34,731 nt of DNA from Salinivirgaceae bacterium (lineage in GTDB: Bacteria > Bacteroidota > Bacteroidia > Bacteroidales > SZUA-534), in contig JAFYYA010000105.1 of NCBI GenBank assembly GCA_017557785.1, positions 1-34,731 on the forward strand, in the 5' to 3' direction. Position numbers and translations under genes: made by a program. How positions within the stretch are numbered: position 1 is the first letter of the stretch; every line of letters starts with the position of its first letter. This document shows, piece by piece, positions 1-8,246 of the stretch. Below the pieces are notes generated by a model that saw nothing but the letters and a program-made list of their open reading frames with translations, made no database searches and was not told the origin of the DNA.

Positions 1-878
1 ATGCCTGTCAGTTTCTCGGTTGCCCACAGAAGGATGGTTCCAAGGAATGTGCACCATACAACGATGGTCTTCCAGTCTGTTTTGCGGTCGCTTGCTTTGA
101 TGTCGAGCACCACTTCCTTCGATTTGAACGGGAACAGAATCTGAAGCACAAACCAGGCGAACAGAATCATAATCACAACAAACGGAATCATACGGATGGC
201 CCACTCGCTGAACGAAACGTCCATACCGGCTTCGGCAAGGAACTTAACGGCTGTTGCGTTAGGAGGTGTGCCGATAGGAGTGCCGATACCGCCAAGGTTG
301 GCAGCTACCGGAATGGCCAGCGAAAGACCGATTTTACCTTTATCGTCGCTTGGCAGAACAGCAAGCACGGGAGCCAGGAAGGCAAGCATCATTGCGGCTG
401 TTGCGGTGTTGCTCATAAACATCGAGAACACGGCGATAACCACCAGGAAGCCCAGCAGCACCCATTTCGGGTTGGTGCCGAAAGGTTTCAGCATAATCCG
501 CGCAAGCGTAACGTCGAGCCCGTATTTCGATGCCATAATGGCCAGGACGAATCCGCCTAAGAAGAGCATTACTACAGGGTCAGCGAATGCCGACATAATC
601 TTGGTGTAAACCACCAGCTCGCCGGCTTCGGGAGTGCAGAAGTAGCCGATGCCCTTGTTCGAAACCGTCAGCAGCGACAGCACAATCACCAGCACTGATG
701 TTGTCCAGTTTGGTATTGGCTCGAGAATCCACAGAAGCGCTGCAAGGATGAACATTGCAATCACACGCTGTTGAACCAATGTCAGAGCGTCAATTCCGTA
801 GAACGATGTCGGAACGCACCAGGCGAACAGGAACAATGCAAACGGAATCAACAACTTAATCAATTTTTTTGTGTCCAT
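1..878 (-). CDS. SLC13/DASS-type sodium:anion (dicarboxylate) symporter, 3' end cut by window
   Basis: This is an inner-membrane transporter of the SLC13/DASS (divalent anion:Na+ symporter) family, whose members import dicarboxylates such as succinate, or sulfate. The 292 visible residues start with ATG at 878 and run off the left edge with no stop. Alternating hydrophobic segments fill the chain. Two family signatures are visible: an SNT sodium-site motif at about residues 156-158 (SNTATAAMM) and a glycine/proline-rich GGIGTPIGTPPNATA at about 196-210. The family is usually about 450-500 residues, so roughly a third is missing, including the second SNT-type motif. The gene stands alone behind a non-coding stretch holding a -7-like element at 938-945. 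The substrate cannot be decided from this fragment; a dicarboxylate is the more likely choice. Confidence 0.88.
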   Translation of the reverse strand, partial: MDTKKLIKLLIPFALFLFAWCVPTSFYGIDALTLVQQRVIAMFILAALLWILEPIPNWTTSVLVIVLSLLTVSNKGIGYFCTPEAGELVVYTKIMSAFADPVVMLFLGGFVLAIMASKYGLDVTLARIMLKPFGTNPKWVLLGFLVVIAVFSMFMSNTATAAMMLAFLAPVLAVLPSDDKGKIGLSLAIPVAANLGGIGTPIGTPPNATAVKFLAEAGMDVSFSEWAIRMIPFVVIMILFAWFVLQILFPFKSKEVVLDIKASDRKTDWKTIVVWCTFLGTILLWATEKLTG

Positions 879-1225
879 TTTTAATGCAATTTTTAAGTTT
901 TTATTGATTAGAATTATCTCTTTTGCAAAACGAGCCGCAAAGGTAAAATTTTAGCCGATAGTGTGAAGTGCTTTTTGCAGAGCGATTTTTTTATAAGTGG
1001 AATACTTATCGAGAGTGACAACAGACTACAGACAATGGACGGAAGCGGTGAGCTAAGGGCAATGAGTAATGATTGCCATACCTTTCATTGTTTTCCCGAT
1101 AACTATTGTGGTTAACTCTCCACACTTATGCTTACACACTTGTATTTTGCGTGTTATACTGTAAATTGCACATTACCAATATTTTCCAATAATACGATTA
1201 CGGTGTTTTGTTCGGACCGCAGGCA
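879..1225. other. Non-coding gap of about 350 bp between the SLC13 gene and the envelope operon
   Basis: No convincing gene was found here. The stretch holds the SLC13 promoter (938-945), low-complexity runs around 1020-1040 (ACAGACTACAGACAATGG) and a degenerate palindrome at 1094-1110 (CCCGATAACTATTG) that resembles a sequence at 32963-32980. No strong terminator hairpin is visible downstream of the operon that ends at 1226. Confidence 0.5.
938..945 (-). promoter_or_regulatory. Bacteroidota -7 promoter element for the SLC13 gene
   Basis: On the minus strand this reads TACCTTTG, a full match to the TAnnTTTG consensus of the primary sigma factor in Bacteroidota. It lies about 60 bp upstream of the transporter ATG at 878. 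No convincing TTTG is seen at the expected -33 distance, so the call rests on the -7 box and its position. Confidence 0.45.
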
Positions 1226-1930
1226 TTATTCGCCTTTGACGAATCTGTTGATTTCTTGGTACAGCAGTTTTACATCGTTGTCGTTTTTCATTCGAATGTG
1301 GTTGTGGAAAAAGAGTTTGCGCAGCTCATCCTTGTGAGTGGGATATTGGCGGAGAAGCAGCCGACGGAATTTAGGAACAGCCTTTAGTTCGTTGCCGTCC
1401 CATGTGTAGCGGCTTTCCTTATGCACAAACGCACCAGTTTTTTTCAGAGTCATATTTACGTTGCTGTACTTATCTTCTTTGGCTTCATGTTTCTTTATAA
1501 CCGAAATACTGTCTTCGAGAATGATAGCGAAATATCTTCCGCTTTGATTTTTTAGGTTCTGATGTTCAATGGGTTTGAATGTTTCGACTTCACCATTCTT
1601 TGGAAGTGTGAGAGTGAATTGCTCAATCGATTTTTTGTCGATGATTATCACGCTGTTCGTCAGGTCATTCTGATAAATCAGATCGTCTTTGTATTCATCG
1701 TAGCGCAGTTGTAGGCCGTCGTATGTTTCACCGCTTTTCATTGTGACGCTGCCTGTTAGCCATTCGTCATGATAGAATGGCACGCCGTCGAACATTGTGT
1801 AGTAATGCTCATACGGATCGCCTGTGATGTGCTGTATGGCCGATTTTTTCGACATTTTGCCTTGGGCATCGGCAGTCATCGCGAAAGCAATGCAAAAAAC
1901 GGTCAATATGTATTTTAGTGTCGGTCCCAT
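1226..1930 (-). CDS. Exported protein of unknown function, last gene of the TonB-receptor operon
   Basis: A 234-residue protein with a clear signal peptide (MGPTLKYILTVFCIAFAMTADAQ, cleavage probably after ADAQ), so it is periplasmic or outer-membrane associated. I do not recognise a named family with certainty. The body has a segment reading SGETYDGLQLRYDEYKDDLI, a style common in exported Bacteroidota proteins that describe themselves only as hypothetical, then a mixed strand region and a basic C-terminal helix (residues about 185-234). There are no membrane spans after the signal and no catalytic motif I can name. It starts 3 bp after the stop of the macroglobulin/plug gene and closes a four-gene run, which argues for co-expression and a shared envelope role. 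Confidence 0.75.
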   Translation of the reverse strand: MGPTLKYILTVFCIAFAMTADAQGKMSKKSAIQHITGDPYEHYYTMFDGVPFYHDEWLTGSVTMKSGETYDGLQLRYDEYKDDLIYQNDLTNSVIIIDKKSIEQFTLTLPKNGEVETFKPIEHQNLKNQSGRYFAIILEDSISVIKKHEAKEDKYSNVNMTLKKTGAFVHKESRYTWDGNELKAVPKFRRLLLRQYPTHKDELRKLFFHNHIRMKNDNDVKLLYQEINRFVKGE

Positions 1931-1933
1931 ATT

Positions 1934-3571
1934 CTATCTGACATTTATATGCTTGAAATCGCTGAAGATTTTTCCATCGCGCCCAATGCCGAAAAACTCA
2001 ATCACAAACTCGCCGGTCTCGTCCGATAGAGTGGCGCTGACTTTTTTTTGCTCGGTAGTGTTCACCATTGGATTCCAATAGATGGTTTGCCGCAAATCAG
2101 GCAGTTTGTCTTTCGATGGTTCTGACACTGATTCGGCCACGGGCGGCTGAAATCCTTGAACTACAAACCTATAAGTACCTGGTACGTGGCAGTTTTCCCA
2201 AAAATCGAGTTTGTGTGTCCAAACGGCAACAATACCATTGCCAAAACTTATGTTTCCGAAAAACCTTGGTTTGTTCTGTGTATCGACACGCTTAACGGTT
2301 GCGCTGCCCTTGTCAATCAGCAAATTGAGATTGGTGAGCGGCACACCGTCGACAAGCAGCAGAGGATTGGGGGTGGCAATGCCTTTATCGGAAACAATTC
2401 GCAATTCGGGTCCTCCGTTCTTGTCTTTGCGGATGCGGATGAATGGTATGATCTCGCGCGTTATTTCTTTAAAATCATTGAGCTCTAGGTAGTCGTCGGT
2501 CAGAACGGTATGGCGCGGTGTGCCTAGAACAAAATGATCGTAGAGCGTTTCGGGCCGGTTACTGATACCAATGGGAGAGAACTGCTGTATCTCGAAGGCT
2601 TTGGCAATTAGAGCCTTGTTTAACTCTAAGCTGTCTATTTCCGGCAAAACAGTTTCCAAATCAGACTGATCAGGTATGGTGTATATAAACTGGTCGCGCA
2701 GAGTGATTCGCGTATTGCGCAAGGGCTCCATCTGTCTGTTGAACGCGTTCACAAACACTTCCTGCCGACCGTAGTAGTTGTGGAGCAGAACGCAGAAAGA
2801 GCCGGTGGAATCGGTTATGTCATATTTAAGTCTGATGATGCTGTCTTGAAGCGATATAAGCACAATGGCATTATCGACAGGCGCACCCGAAACCGAATCG
2901 GTAACGGTGCCGGCTATCAGAATGCCGTCGTATGGTGTGAGCGATGTGAAGCCTTCGGTTTGTGTGTATGGCACAACCTTGCCGAATGATGGTTCCAACT
3001 CATTTTCCCATTGTTTTTTACCAACAATTCTCACTAATGCCGAAATCGAATCGGGGCAATCAAATGCAATGTTGATTTTCTCTTTTGGCCGGAACTCAGT
3101 TTTTTCGATCCCGATAATTGATGCGGTTGATTCATTTTCCGCTTTGGAAAGGTGGTTTCGCATAACCGTCTCAGAACCGGCACCAAACCTGTTTGTGACT
3201 AAAATTTCACTGGTACACAAATAATTATCCATATTTGGATAGTTTGTGTATGCGCGGATTTTGTAATATGCAGTTACTAGGTTGTCGGGTATTTCGAGCA
3301 TTCCCGACGCGCGGCCGTTTTCAACTTTTGCAACTGTGCCCGTTATCCAGCGGTTTTTGATATCAGTAAGGTCGACATAGATGTCGGTGCCTGGTTCAGT
3401 GTCAGTTACAAGACCGTCATACAAAAAAAGGCTATAGAGCGCATTGTCGCCCGAAATGTAACTGCTGCGGTCGGTTTTCAGCACTATGGGGTATGAGGAA
3501 ACAAGTTTTTGCGCTGAAGCCCCGATGGTTGCCGTCAGTAAGAATAATATCGATAAAATTCTGGTAATCAT
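1934..3571 (-). CDS. Exported macroglobulin (MG2)-like protein with a barrel-less TonB-receptor plug domain
   Basis: A 545-residue secreted protein. The signal peptide is residues 1-21 (ending GASAQ). Residues about 26-127 look like an alpha-2-macroglobulin MG2 domain (LKTDRSSYISGDNALYSLFL, then GMLEIPDNL and YYKIRAYTNY). Residues about 216-280 look like a carboxypeptidase-regulatory beta-sandwich (AGTVTDSVSGAPVDNA). Residues about 360-455 resemble a TonB-receptor plug (PLLLVDGVPLTNL, SFGNGIVAVWTHK), but no transmembrane barrel follows. The C-terminus (DLRQTIYWNPMV and on) is another beta-sandwich seen in such proteins. Similar architectures exist in Bacteroidota without a settled function. 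It lies 5 bp after the DUF4249 gene and 3 bp before the small exported gene. A role in binding or presenting a large extracellular ligand to the neighbouring receptor is inference. Confidence 0.8.
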   Translation of the reverse strand: MITRILSILFLLTATIGASAQKLVSSYPIVLKTDRSSYISGDNALYSLFLYDGLVTDTEPGTDIYVDLTDIKNRWITGTVAKVENGRASGMLEIPDNLVTAYYKIRAYTNYPNMDNYLCTSEILVTNRFGAGSETVMRNHLSKAENESTASIIGIEKTEFRPKEKINIAFDCPDSISALVRIVGKKQWENELEPSFGKVVPYTQTEGFTSLTPYDGILIAGTVTDSVSGAPVDNAIVLISLQDSIIRLKYDITDSTGSFCVLLHNYYGRQEVFVNAFNRQMEPLRNTRITLRDQFIYTIPDQSDLETVLPEIDSLELNKALIAKAFEIQQFSPIGISNRPETLYDHFVLGTPRHTVLTDDYLELNDFKEITREIIPFIRIRKDKNGGPELRIVSDKGIATPNPLLLVDGVPLTNLNLLIDKGSATVKRVDTQNKPRFFGNISFGNGIVAVWTHKLDFWENCHVPGTYRFVVQGFQPPVAESVSEPSKDKLPDLRQTIYWNPMVNTTEQKKVSATLSDETGEFVIEFFGIGRDGKIFSDFKHINVR

Positions 3572-3576
3572 CGTGT

Positions 3577-4644
3577 TCAGTTCTCAAAGAATTTTGTATA
3601 AGTCTTTGGCCTTTCATATATGGCCACAGTGTCTGTATCGGGGAAATAATCGATATCGTATTTCCTTACTGTATTATCCGAATGCTTCAGACTAAATGCA
3701 CCAATACCCTGTTTGACAGCCGATACGCAAAAATATCCGAACGTTTTTTCACCAGTTTTGCATGTCACGTTTCCAATTGGTTGATTTTCAATCTGACCGA
3801 AGAAATTGCTCGCGCTCCCCTGCTGGTCCTGAACTGCTTTCCAGAATTCGTATTGTTTCTCGTCCATTGATAACTGCCTAACACGGACAAAAATGCCGCA
3901 ATTGCGCATCGTGAATGAATCAATTCCGGGAACCAAAGAATCGACTCCCATAAGCAGCATCTTGTTGGTTGTTTTATATAGCTGATTATTGGTTATTTTG
4001 TTATCAGAATAGTTGTTGGCGTCAGCAATAAACAAATTGCCTGTCGACTCCACCGGACGGTAAATATAACGATCGGCAGTAGTGCCTGTTTGTGAATAAA
4101 ACTGATGAGTCTGCATGATGATTTTGCACTCATAACGGTAATATGGTGTAAATCCGGCTGCTGAGGTTGTGTTTGTGGCACAAATGCCATTTTCCAATTC
4201 ATCGTAATAAGTATCGCCGTTTGTCATAATCTTCTTCTTCTCGTAATACATTCCGTTAATCTCATCAATATCAGGGCACGGAAGCATTTCCATTTGCGTT
4301 GACTCGAAGTGCTTGTTGTCGACCGTATGGGCTACAAGTTTGTACGATTTGCCCACCTCGCCCACAAACAAAGCCGAATCTGACGCGTAACAACCTGTTT
4401 TGTCCAACTTCATCACATAAGATTTGCCATCGCTGCATTCAATATGCACATTTGCACCTTTCACAAGTTCTGGTTTGCTGTCGTAGCCGCTGATTTTTAA
4501 GATTTTAACCTTGCATGGGCCTGGCTGATCAGTCAGCAGTCCGTCGAATACATAGGCGGGTTCCATATCATCGATGTCCGGACGGAAGTACTCTTCACAC
4601 CCAACAAGTAGAATAACCGCGATTAATATTTTAAAATATCTCAT
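3577..4644 (-). CDS. DUF4249-family outer-membrane lipoprotein
   Basis: A 355-residue lipoprotein. The lipobox LVGC places the lipidated cysteine at residue 16, followed by EEYFRPDIDD, and then YVFDGLLTDQPGPCKVKI. This opening (CEE, a proline/aspartate-rich linker, then a D-G-x-L/I-T-D-x-P-G-P strand) is the hallmark of DUF4249 proteins, and the length fits the family. DUF4249 genes are routinely found directly downstream of a TonB-dependent receptor in Bacteroidota, as here, with only 2 bp between the receptor stop and this start. By analogy with SusD-like lipoproteins it probably sits on the outer membrane and partners the receptor, but the substrate of such pairs is not established. Confidence 0.9.
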   Translation of the reverse strand: MRYFKILIAVILLVGCEEYFRPDIDDMEPAYVFDGLLTDQPGPCKVKILKISGYDSKPELVKGANVHIECSDGKSYVMKLDKTGCYASDSALFVGEVGKSYKLVAHTVDNKHFESTQMEMLPCPDIDEINGMYYEKKKIMTNGDTYYDELENGICATNTTSAAGFTPYYRYECKIIMQTHQFYSQTGTTADRYIYRPVESTGNLFIADANNYSDNKITNNQLYKTTNKMLLMGVDSLVPGIDSFTMRNCGIFVRVRQLSMDEKQYEFWKAVQDQQGSASNFFGQIENQPIGNVTCKTGEKTFGYFCVSAVKQGIGAFSLKHSDNTVRKYDIDYFPDTDTVAIYERPKTYTKFFEN

Positions 4645-4646
4645 AA

Positions 4647-7397
4647 TCAGAACCTTAAATTTAATGTTACCGAAGGAACCGGAATGCCGATTATCGACAG
4701 TTTGTAAAGACCGAATGTGTGAAAGTCGTTCAAAGGCGATGGCTCATCTTTCTTATAATAAACTGAATAGATGTTCTTATGGCCATAAGCATTGTAAACG
4801 GCAAACGTCAGCGACGGATGGATTTTTTTCTTCTTGTTCATGAATCCATCGTAGGTGGCCGAAAGGTCGAGACGGTGGTAGGCTGGCAACTGGTATTTGT
4901 TGCGGTCAGAAAAAGTTACCACTTCCATGCCTGCAATCGGATATTTGTACTCGGGGAAGGTTGCCGGCCTGCCACTTGTGAGCACAAAATTGGCCGAAGC
5001 GTTCCATCTGCGCGTAATTTGGTAACTAGCCGTCACGCTCAAGTCGTGAAGATGGTGCGTTGTGGCTTTGTAGGTGCGCCCTTCATTGATTTTCTCTTCG
5101 GGATGCTCCCCGTCAACCGTCATTTCAGTGTTTGAGAGAGTGTAACTAATCCACCCCGTCAGGTTGCCGATGTTCTTCTTGACCATCAGTTCGAGTCCGT
5201 AGGAGTGAACTTTGCCTGGCAGCACGTCCTGCTCAACGGCTTTGTCCATAACCAGCACAGCGCCGTTTTTATAATCAAGTTGATTATCAATGGTTTTATA
5301 ATAAACTTCCGCAGAAATGTCAAACATCTCGTTAACAATCGTTGCGAAATAGCCCGCTGAAACCTGTTGGCAGTTCATAGGCTCAATGTAGCTGTCGGCC
5401 ATTTTCCAGTAATCCGATGGCATTGCCGATGTGTTTCCGCTGATAAGTTGCTGATACTGACGTGTATAACTGTATGATGCTTTCACTGAGCTGATTTGGT
5501 TGATTTTGAACCTTAAACCGATACGCGGCTCAAGTCCGTGATAGGGCTTCACCAATTCGCCATTGCCGTAAGTGGTTGAACCTGTAACGCTGTTCCGATT
5601 TCGCGGTAAGCTGTCGGCATAATTGTTTACGGTACAGCTGCCCAGTTTGCTGAACCATGAGTAGCGCAACCCCACAAGCAGACTCAGATTGTCGCTAATT
5701 GTATAATTGTCGGACACAAAACCGGCAAATTCCAAACCTTTTTCGTGGTCAAGTTCCTGTGGTTCAACCGATGATTTATCGTTGTAAGCTGTCATCTTTC
5801 CAGGATTGATTTCCAACCGGTTTGCTTCGATACCGAAATTCAGATTGTGGTCTAGCAGGTCGTACAGAACTTCGGCTTTGCCGCGGATATGGTTGATTCC
5901 CGTGGTCACATTGCTGGCCAACGATTCCTGACTTAAATCGGAGAGTGTTGATTTATAATCGGAATAAGCAGCTGAAAGTTTGAATTGCAACGCGTGGGTA
6001 ATAAGCCAGCGATAATTCATTCCTCCAATCAGCGATGAATAGTCGAACTCGTTGATATTGTTGTAATTGAAATAGTCGGCGCTCTCATAACCGAAAATAT
6101 CCAGACGATGGTTGCGGCCCAACTTGAAATCGACTTTAGCAATCACGTCATGAAAATCGGTCGAGCTGTTTTTTATGTTGACATTGTGCGACTTATGCAG
6201 TATCCAATTTGAATAGGTGGCGCGCCCGCCAACGTAAAAACTGCAGAAATTCTTTATGGGCGCTTCAATGAAAAGATTGCTGTTCAGAATACCGATTCCC
6301 GCGTTGCCGTGGAATTTGGTTGTGTCGGCCTTTTTCAAACTTATATCCATGACCGACGATATGCGGTTGCCATAGCTTGCCGGCTGCGAACTTTTATACA
6401 ACTCCACGCCGCTGATGGCGCTCGGAAGGAAGGTCGAGAACATTCCGAACATGTGCGATGTGCTGTAAACAGGCGCTTCGTTGAGCAGCACAAGGTTCTG
6501 GTCGACGTTACCACCACGAACGTTGAAGCCCGTCGACATTTCACCGGCAGTCTGAACACCAGGCATAAGCGTCATACTGCGAACGATGTCTGCTTCGCCC
6601 ATCAGCACGGGTAGCTTTTTGATTGTCTGCATATCCATGGCTTCCACACCCATCTGAGTGCGGTTCACCTGACTCTTGCCGCCGGCAGCCGTAACAGTCA
6701 CACCTTCAATGGCAATCGACGCTTCCATTAGTTCTATATCGAGTTTGCCAGGACTCAGCACATCAATCTTAACTATCTCAGTTTCAAGGCCGATGAACGA
6801 TACTTCAATCTCTGTCTGCCCAGCAGGAAGCATCAGTTCATAGTGGCCGTTGGCATCGGAAGTGGTGGCAAGATGGTGTTTCTTGTCCTGAATAACAGCG
6901 CCGGCAATCGGTGTCTCAGTCTTTCCTTCGAGCACAGTGCCTTCAACCTTGTTCTCCTTATATCGGCCCTTTTCCATCAGATTTCCAATCACCTTAACGT
7001 AGCCAACCATGCCTTCTGTCAGCTTGTCGTTATCCACGGTGAAACCTTGCGGAATAAAGATGATGTTGCGCTCCTGAAATATTATATAGGTAAGGCCGTA
7101 GGCTGCTATGGCATTGTCAATAACCTTTTTAATCTCTTTTCCTGTGGTTGTTGTGGGAATGATTATGCTGTTTACCCAATTGTCTTTATAGTAGAACCGA
7201 AGGTCGCTTTTAGCTTCGGCCTTGTTGAGAAATTCTGTCAAAGGTTGTCCCTGACACTCAAAATCCACCTTAGCGCTCAGTTTTTGCGCATGGGCAACGG
7301 CTGTCAGAAACAGGAGAACAGTCAGTGTCAGAAGAATGTTTTTCAAAATGCTGATGTTTAAACGCCGTAAAAGTATGTTTTCGCACGAAAAAAACAT
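4647..7397 (-). CDS. TonB-dependent outer-membrane receptor with N-terminal STN domain
   Basis: A 916-residue receptor for energised uptake across the outer membrane. Order of parts: signal peptide ending AVAHAQ (residue 38); STN (secretin/TonB short N-terminal) domain about 42-117; carboxypeptidase-regulatory sandwich about 150-230 (VEGTVLEGKTETPIAGAVIQ); plug about 245-350 (MPGVQTAGEMSTGFNVRGG, then DQNLVLLNEAPVY); then a beta barrel ending in a terminal phenylalanine (VTLNLRF), as barrel proteins do. The leader before the hydrophobic core is long; a TTG codon at 7346 would give a more usual signal peptide, so the start is uncertain. STN domains often talk to a FecR anti-sigma factor, yet no sigma/anti-sigma pair is present nearby. 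It heads an operon with DUF4249, the MG2/plug protein and a small exported protein. Substrate unknown. Confidence 0.93.
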   Translation of the reverse strand: MFFSCENILLRRLNISILKNILLTLTVLLFLTAVAHAQKLSAKVDFECQGQPLTEFLNKAEAKSDLRFYYKDNWVNSIIIPTTTTGKEIKKVIDNAIAAYGLTYIIFQERNIIFIPQGFTVDNDKLTEGMVGYVKVIGNLMEKGRYKENKVEGTVLEGKTETPIAGAVIQDKKHHLATTSDANGHYELMLPAGQTEIEVSFIGLETEIVKIDVLSPGKLDIELMEASIAIEGVTVTAAGGKSQVNRTQMGVEAMDMQTIKKLPVLMGEADIVRSMTLMPGVQTAGEMSTGFNVRGGNVDQNLVLLNEAPVYSTSHMFGMFSTFLPSAISGVELYKSSQPASYGNRISSVMDISLKKADTTKFHGNAGIGILNSNLFIEAPIKNFCSFYVGGRATYSNWILHKSHNVNIKNSSTDFHDVIAKVDFKLGRNHRLDIFGYESADYFNYNNINEFDYSSLIGGMNYRWLITHALQFKLSAAYSDYKSTLSDLSQESLASNVTTGINHIRGKAEVLYDLLDHNLNFGIEANRLEINPGKMTAYNDKSSVEPQELDHEKGLEFAGFVSDNYTISDNLSLLVGLRYSWFSKLGSCTVNNYADSLPRNRNSVTGSTTYGNGELVKPYHGLEPRIGLRFKINQISSVKASYSYTRQYQQLISGNTSAMPSDYWKMADSYIEPMNCQQVSAGYFATIVNEMFDISAEVYYKTIDNQLDYKNGAVLVMDKAVEQDVLPGKVHSYGLELMVKKNIGNLTGWISYTLSNTEMTVDGEHPEEKINEGRTYKATTHHLHDLSVTASYQITRRWNASANFVLTSGRPATFPEYKYPIAGMEVVTFSDRNKYQLPAYHRLDLSATYDGFMNKKKKIHPSLTFAVYNAYGHKNIYSVYYKKDEPSPLNDFHTFGLYKLSIIGIPVPSVTLNLRF

Positions 7398-7501
7398 CGC
7401 CTTGTATATGTGTGCTACACGTAAAGTTGTTTTTTATATCGATGTTTTGTCGATTATGACACAAGTTGTGGCTGATTTAATCGATAAAAACAACGGCTGC
7501 G

Positions 7502-8029
7502 TCAGGGCTTCTTCTGTATGTACCTGTTGCTGATTACTAACGAATCGTCTTGTGGAATTAGTTCATATTCAATATCATACAACGCGTCTTGTATTGAAAA
7601 TGAAGATGCAAACAATAAACTTTTAACAACCGATTCAATTCCGCCACCATAGTATATTGTATTGAAAAAATGCATAGCAGGGAAAGAATCAGTTTCTTCT
7701 TCATTGAGATTTATGGTATATAATTGGTTATCAGAATTATATGTTAAAACCACAATAGGGGAAGCATCATCTATTATTTTAATCGAGTCGATGAGAATAG
7801 AATCAATTGACAGGCGCTCGGCTAAATCTTTCTCAACAATCATTCCTGATGTTTCTATAAGGTTATCCAACTCATTTCCAATGTTTTCCAATTCTGGTTC
7901 GTTGTGCTTGAACGTTTTCGTGTACAATTTTAGAATCTTATTTTGCTCTTTTTGTGAAAATTGAGTGGTTTGCGCAACCAATAAAATGGGGAAGAAAACA
8001 ACCCACAATAGCAATATGTACTGTTTCAT
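7502..8029 (-). CDS. Small exported protein of unknown function
   Basis: A 175-residue protein when started at the ATG at 8029; a longer reading frame exists upstream to 8092, but the 8029 start places a clean signal peptide at the N-terminus (MKQYILLLWVVFFPILLVAQ). After cleavage the protein is acidic and rich in Asn, Ile and Asp, with a helical-looking stretch (QKEQNKILKLYTKTFK) followed by a strand-rich half. No family recognised and no catalytic motif seen. The gene is visibly AT-rich next to galM and the ribonuclease region, as is the neighbouring FISUMP-type gene. It is about 105 bp upstream of the receptor operon on the same strand, so partial read-through into that operon is possible. 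Confidence 0.72.
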   Translation of the reverse strand: MKQYILLLWVVFFPILLVAQTTQFSQKEQNKILKLYTKTFKHNEPELENIGNELDNLIETSGMIVEKDLAERLSIDSILIDSIKIIDDASPIVVLTYNSDNQLYTINLNEEETDSFPAMHFFNTIYYGGGIESVVKSLLFASSFSIQDALYDIEYELIPQDDSLVISNRYIQKKP

Positions 8030-8166
8030 TTTATTCCAAATCTTAATTTTGTTCAGTTTATTGATATTGTCATCTGTATCGAGCAAGCCCACATTTCCTT
8101 TTTTGTATGCTACTTTTTGATCCCCATTCCTGTTTTTTGGTCATAAAAAGTAAATCAGTGAATTAT

Positions 8167-8174
8167 CAAAAGTA
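8167..8174 (-). promoter_or_regulatory. Candidate -7 promoter element for the small exported gene
   Basis: The minus strand reads TACTTTTG, matching TAnnTTTG. It lies about 140 bp upstream of the ATG at 8029. The -33 region is only TTTA at about 20 bp, so confidence is limited; the AT-rich context makes a chance match possible. Confidence 0.35.
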
Positions 8175-8202
8175 AAAATGTTTGTAACAAATTATAAATC
8201 AA

Positions 8203-8222
8203 TTTAATCTAATTTGATTAAA
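8203..8222 (-). terminator. AT-rich hairpin downstream of the FISUMP-type gene
   Basis: TTTAATC (8203-8209) and GATTAAA (8216-8222) form a 7 bp stem with a 6-base loop, 25 bp after the stop of the gene ending at 8247. The stem is weak and has no uridine run, so it may only stabilise the 3' end. Confidence 0.25.
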
Positions 8223-8246
8223 TCGTCAATGTGAGTTTTGCCCCTT

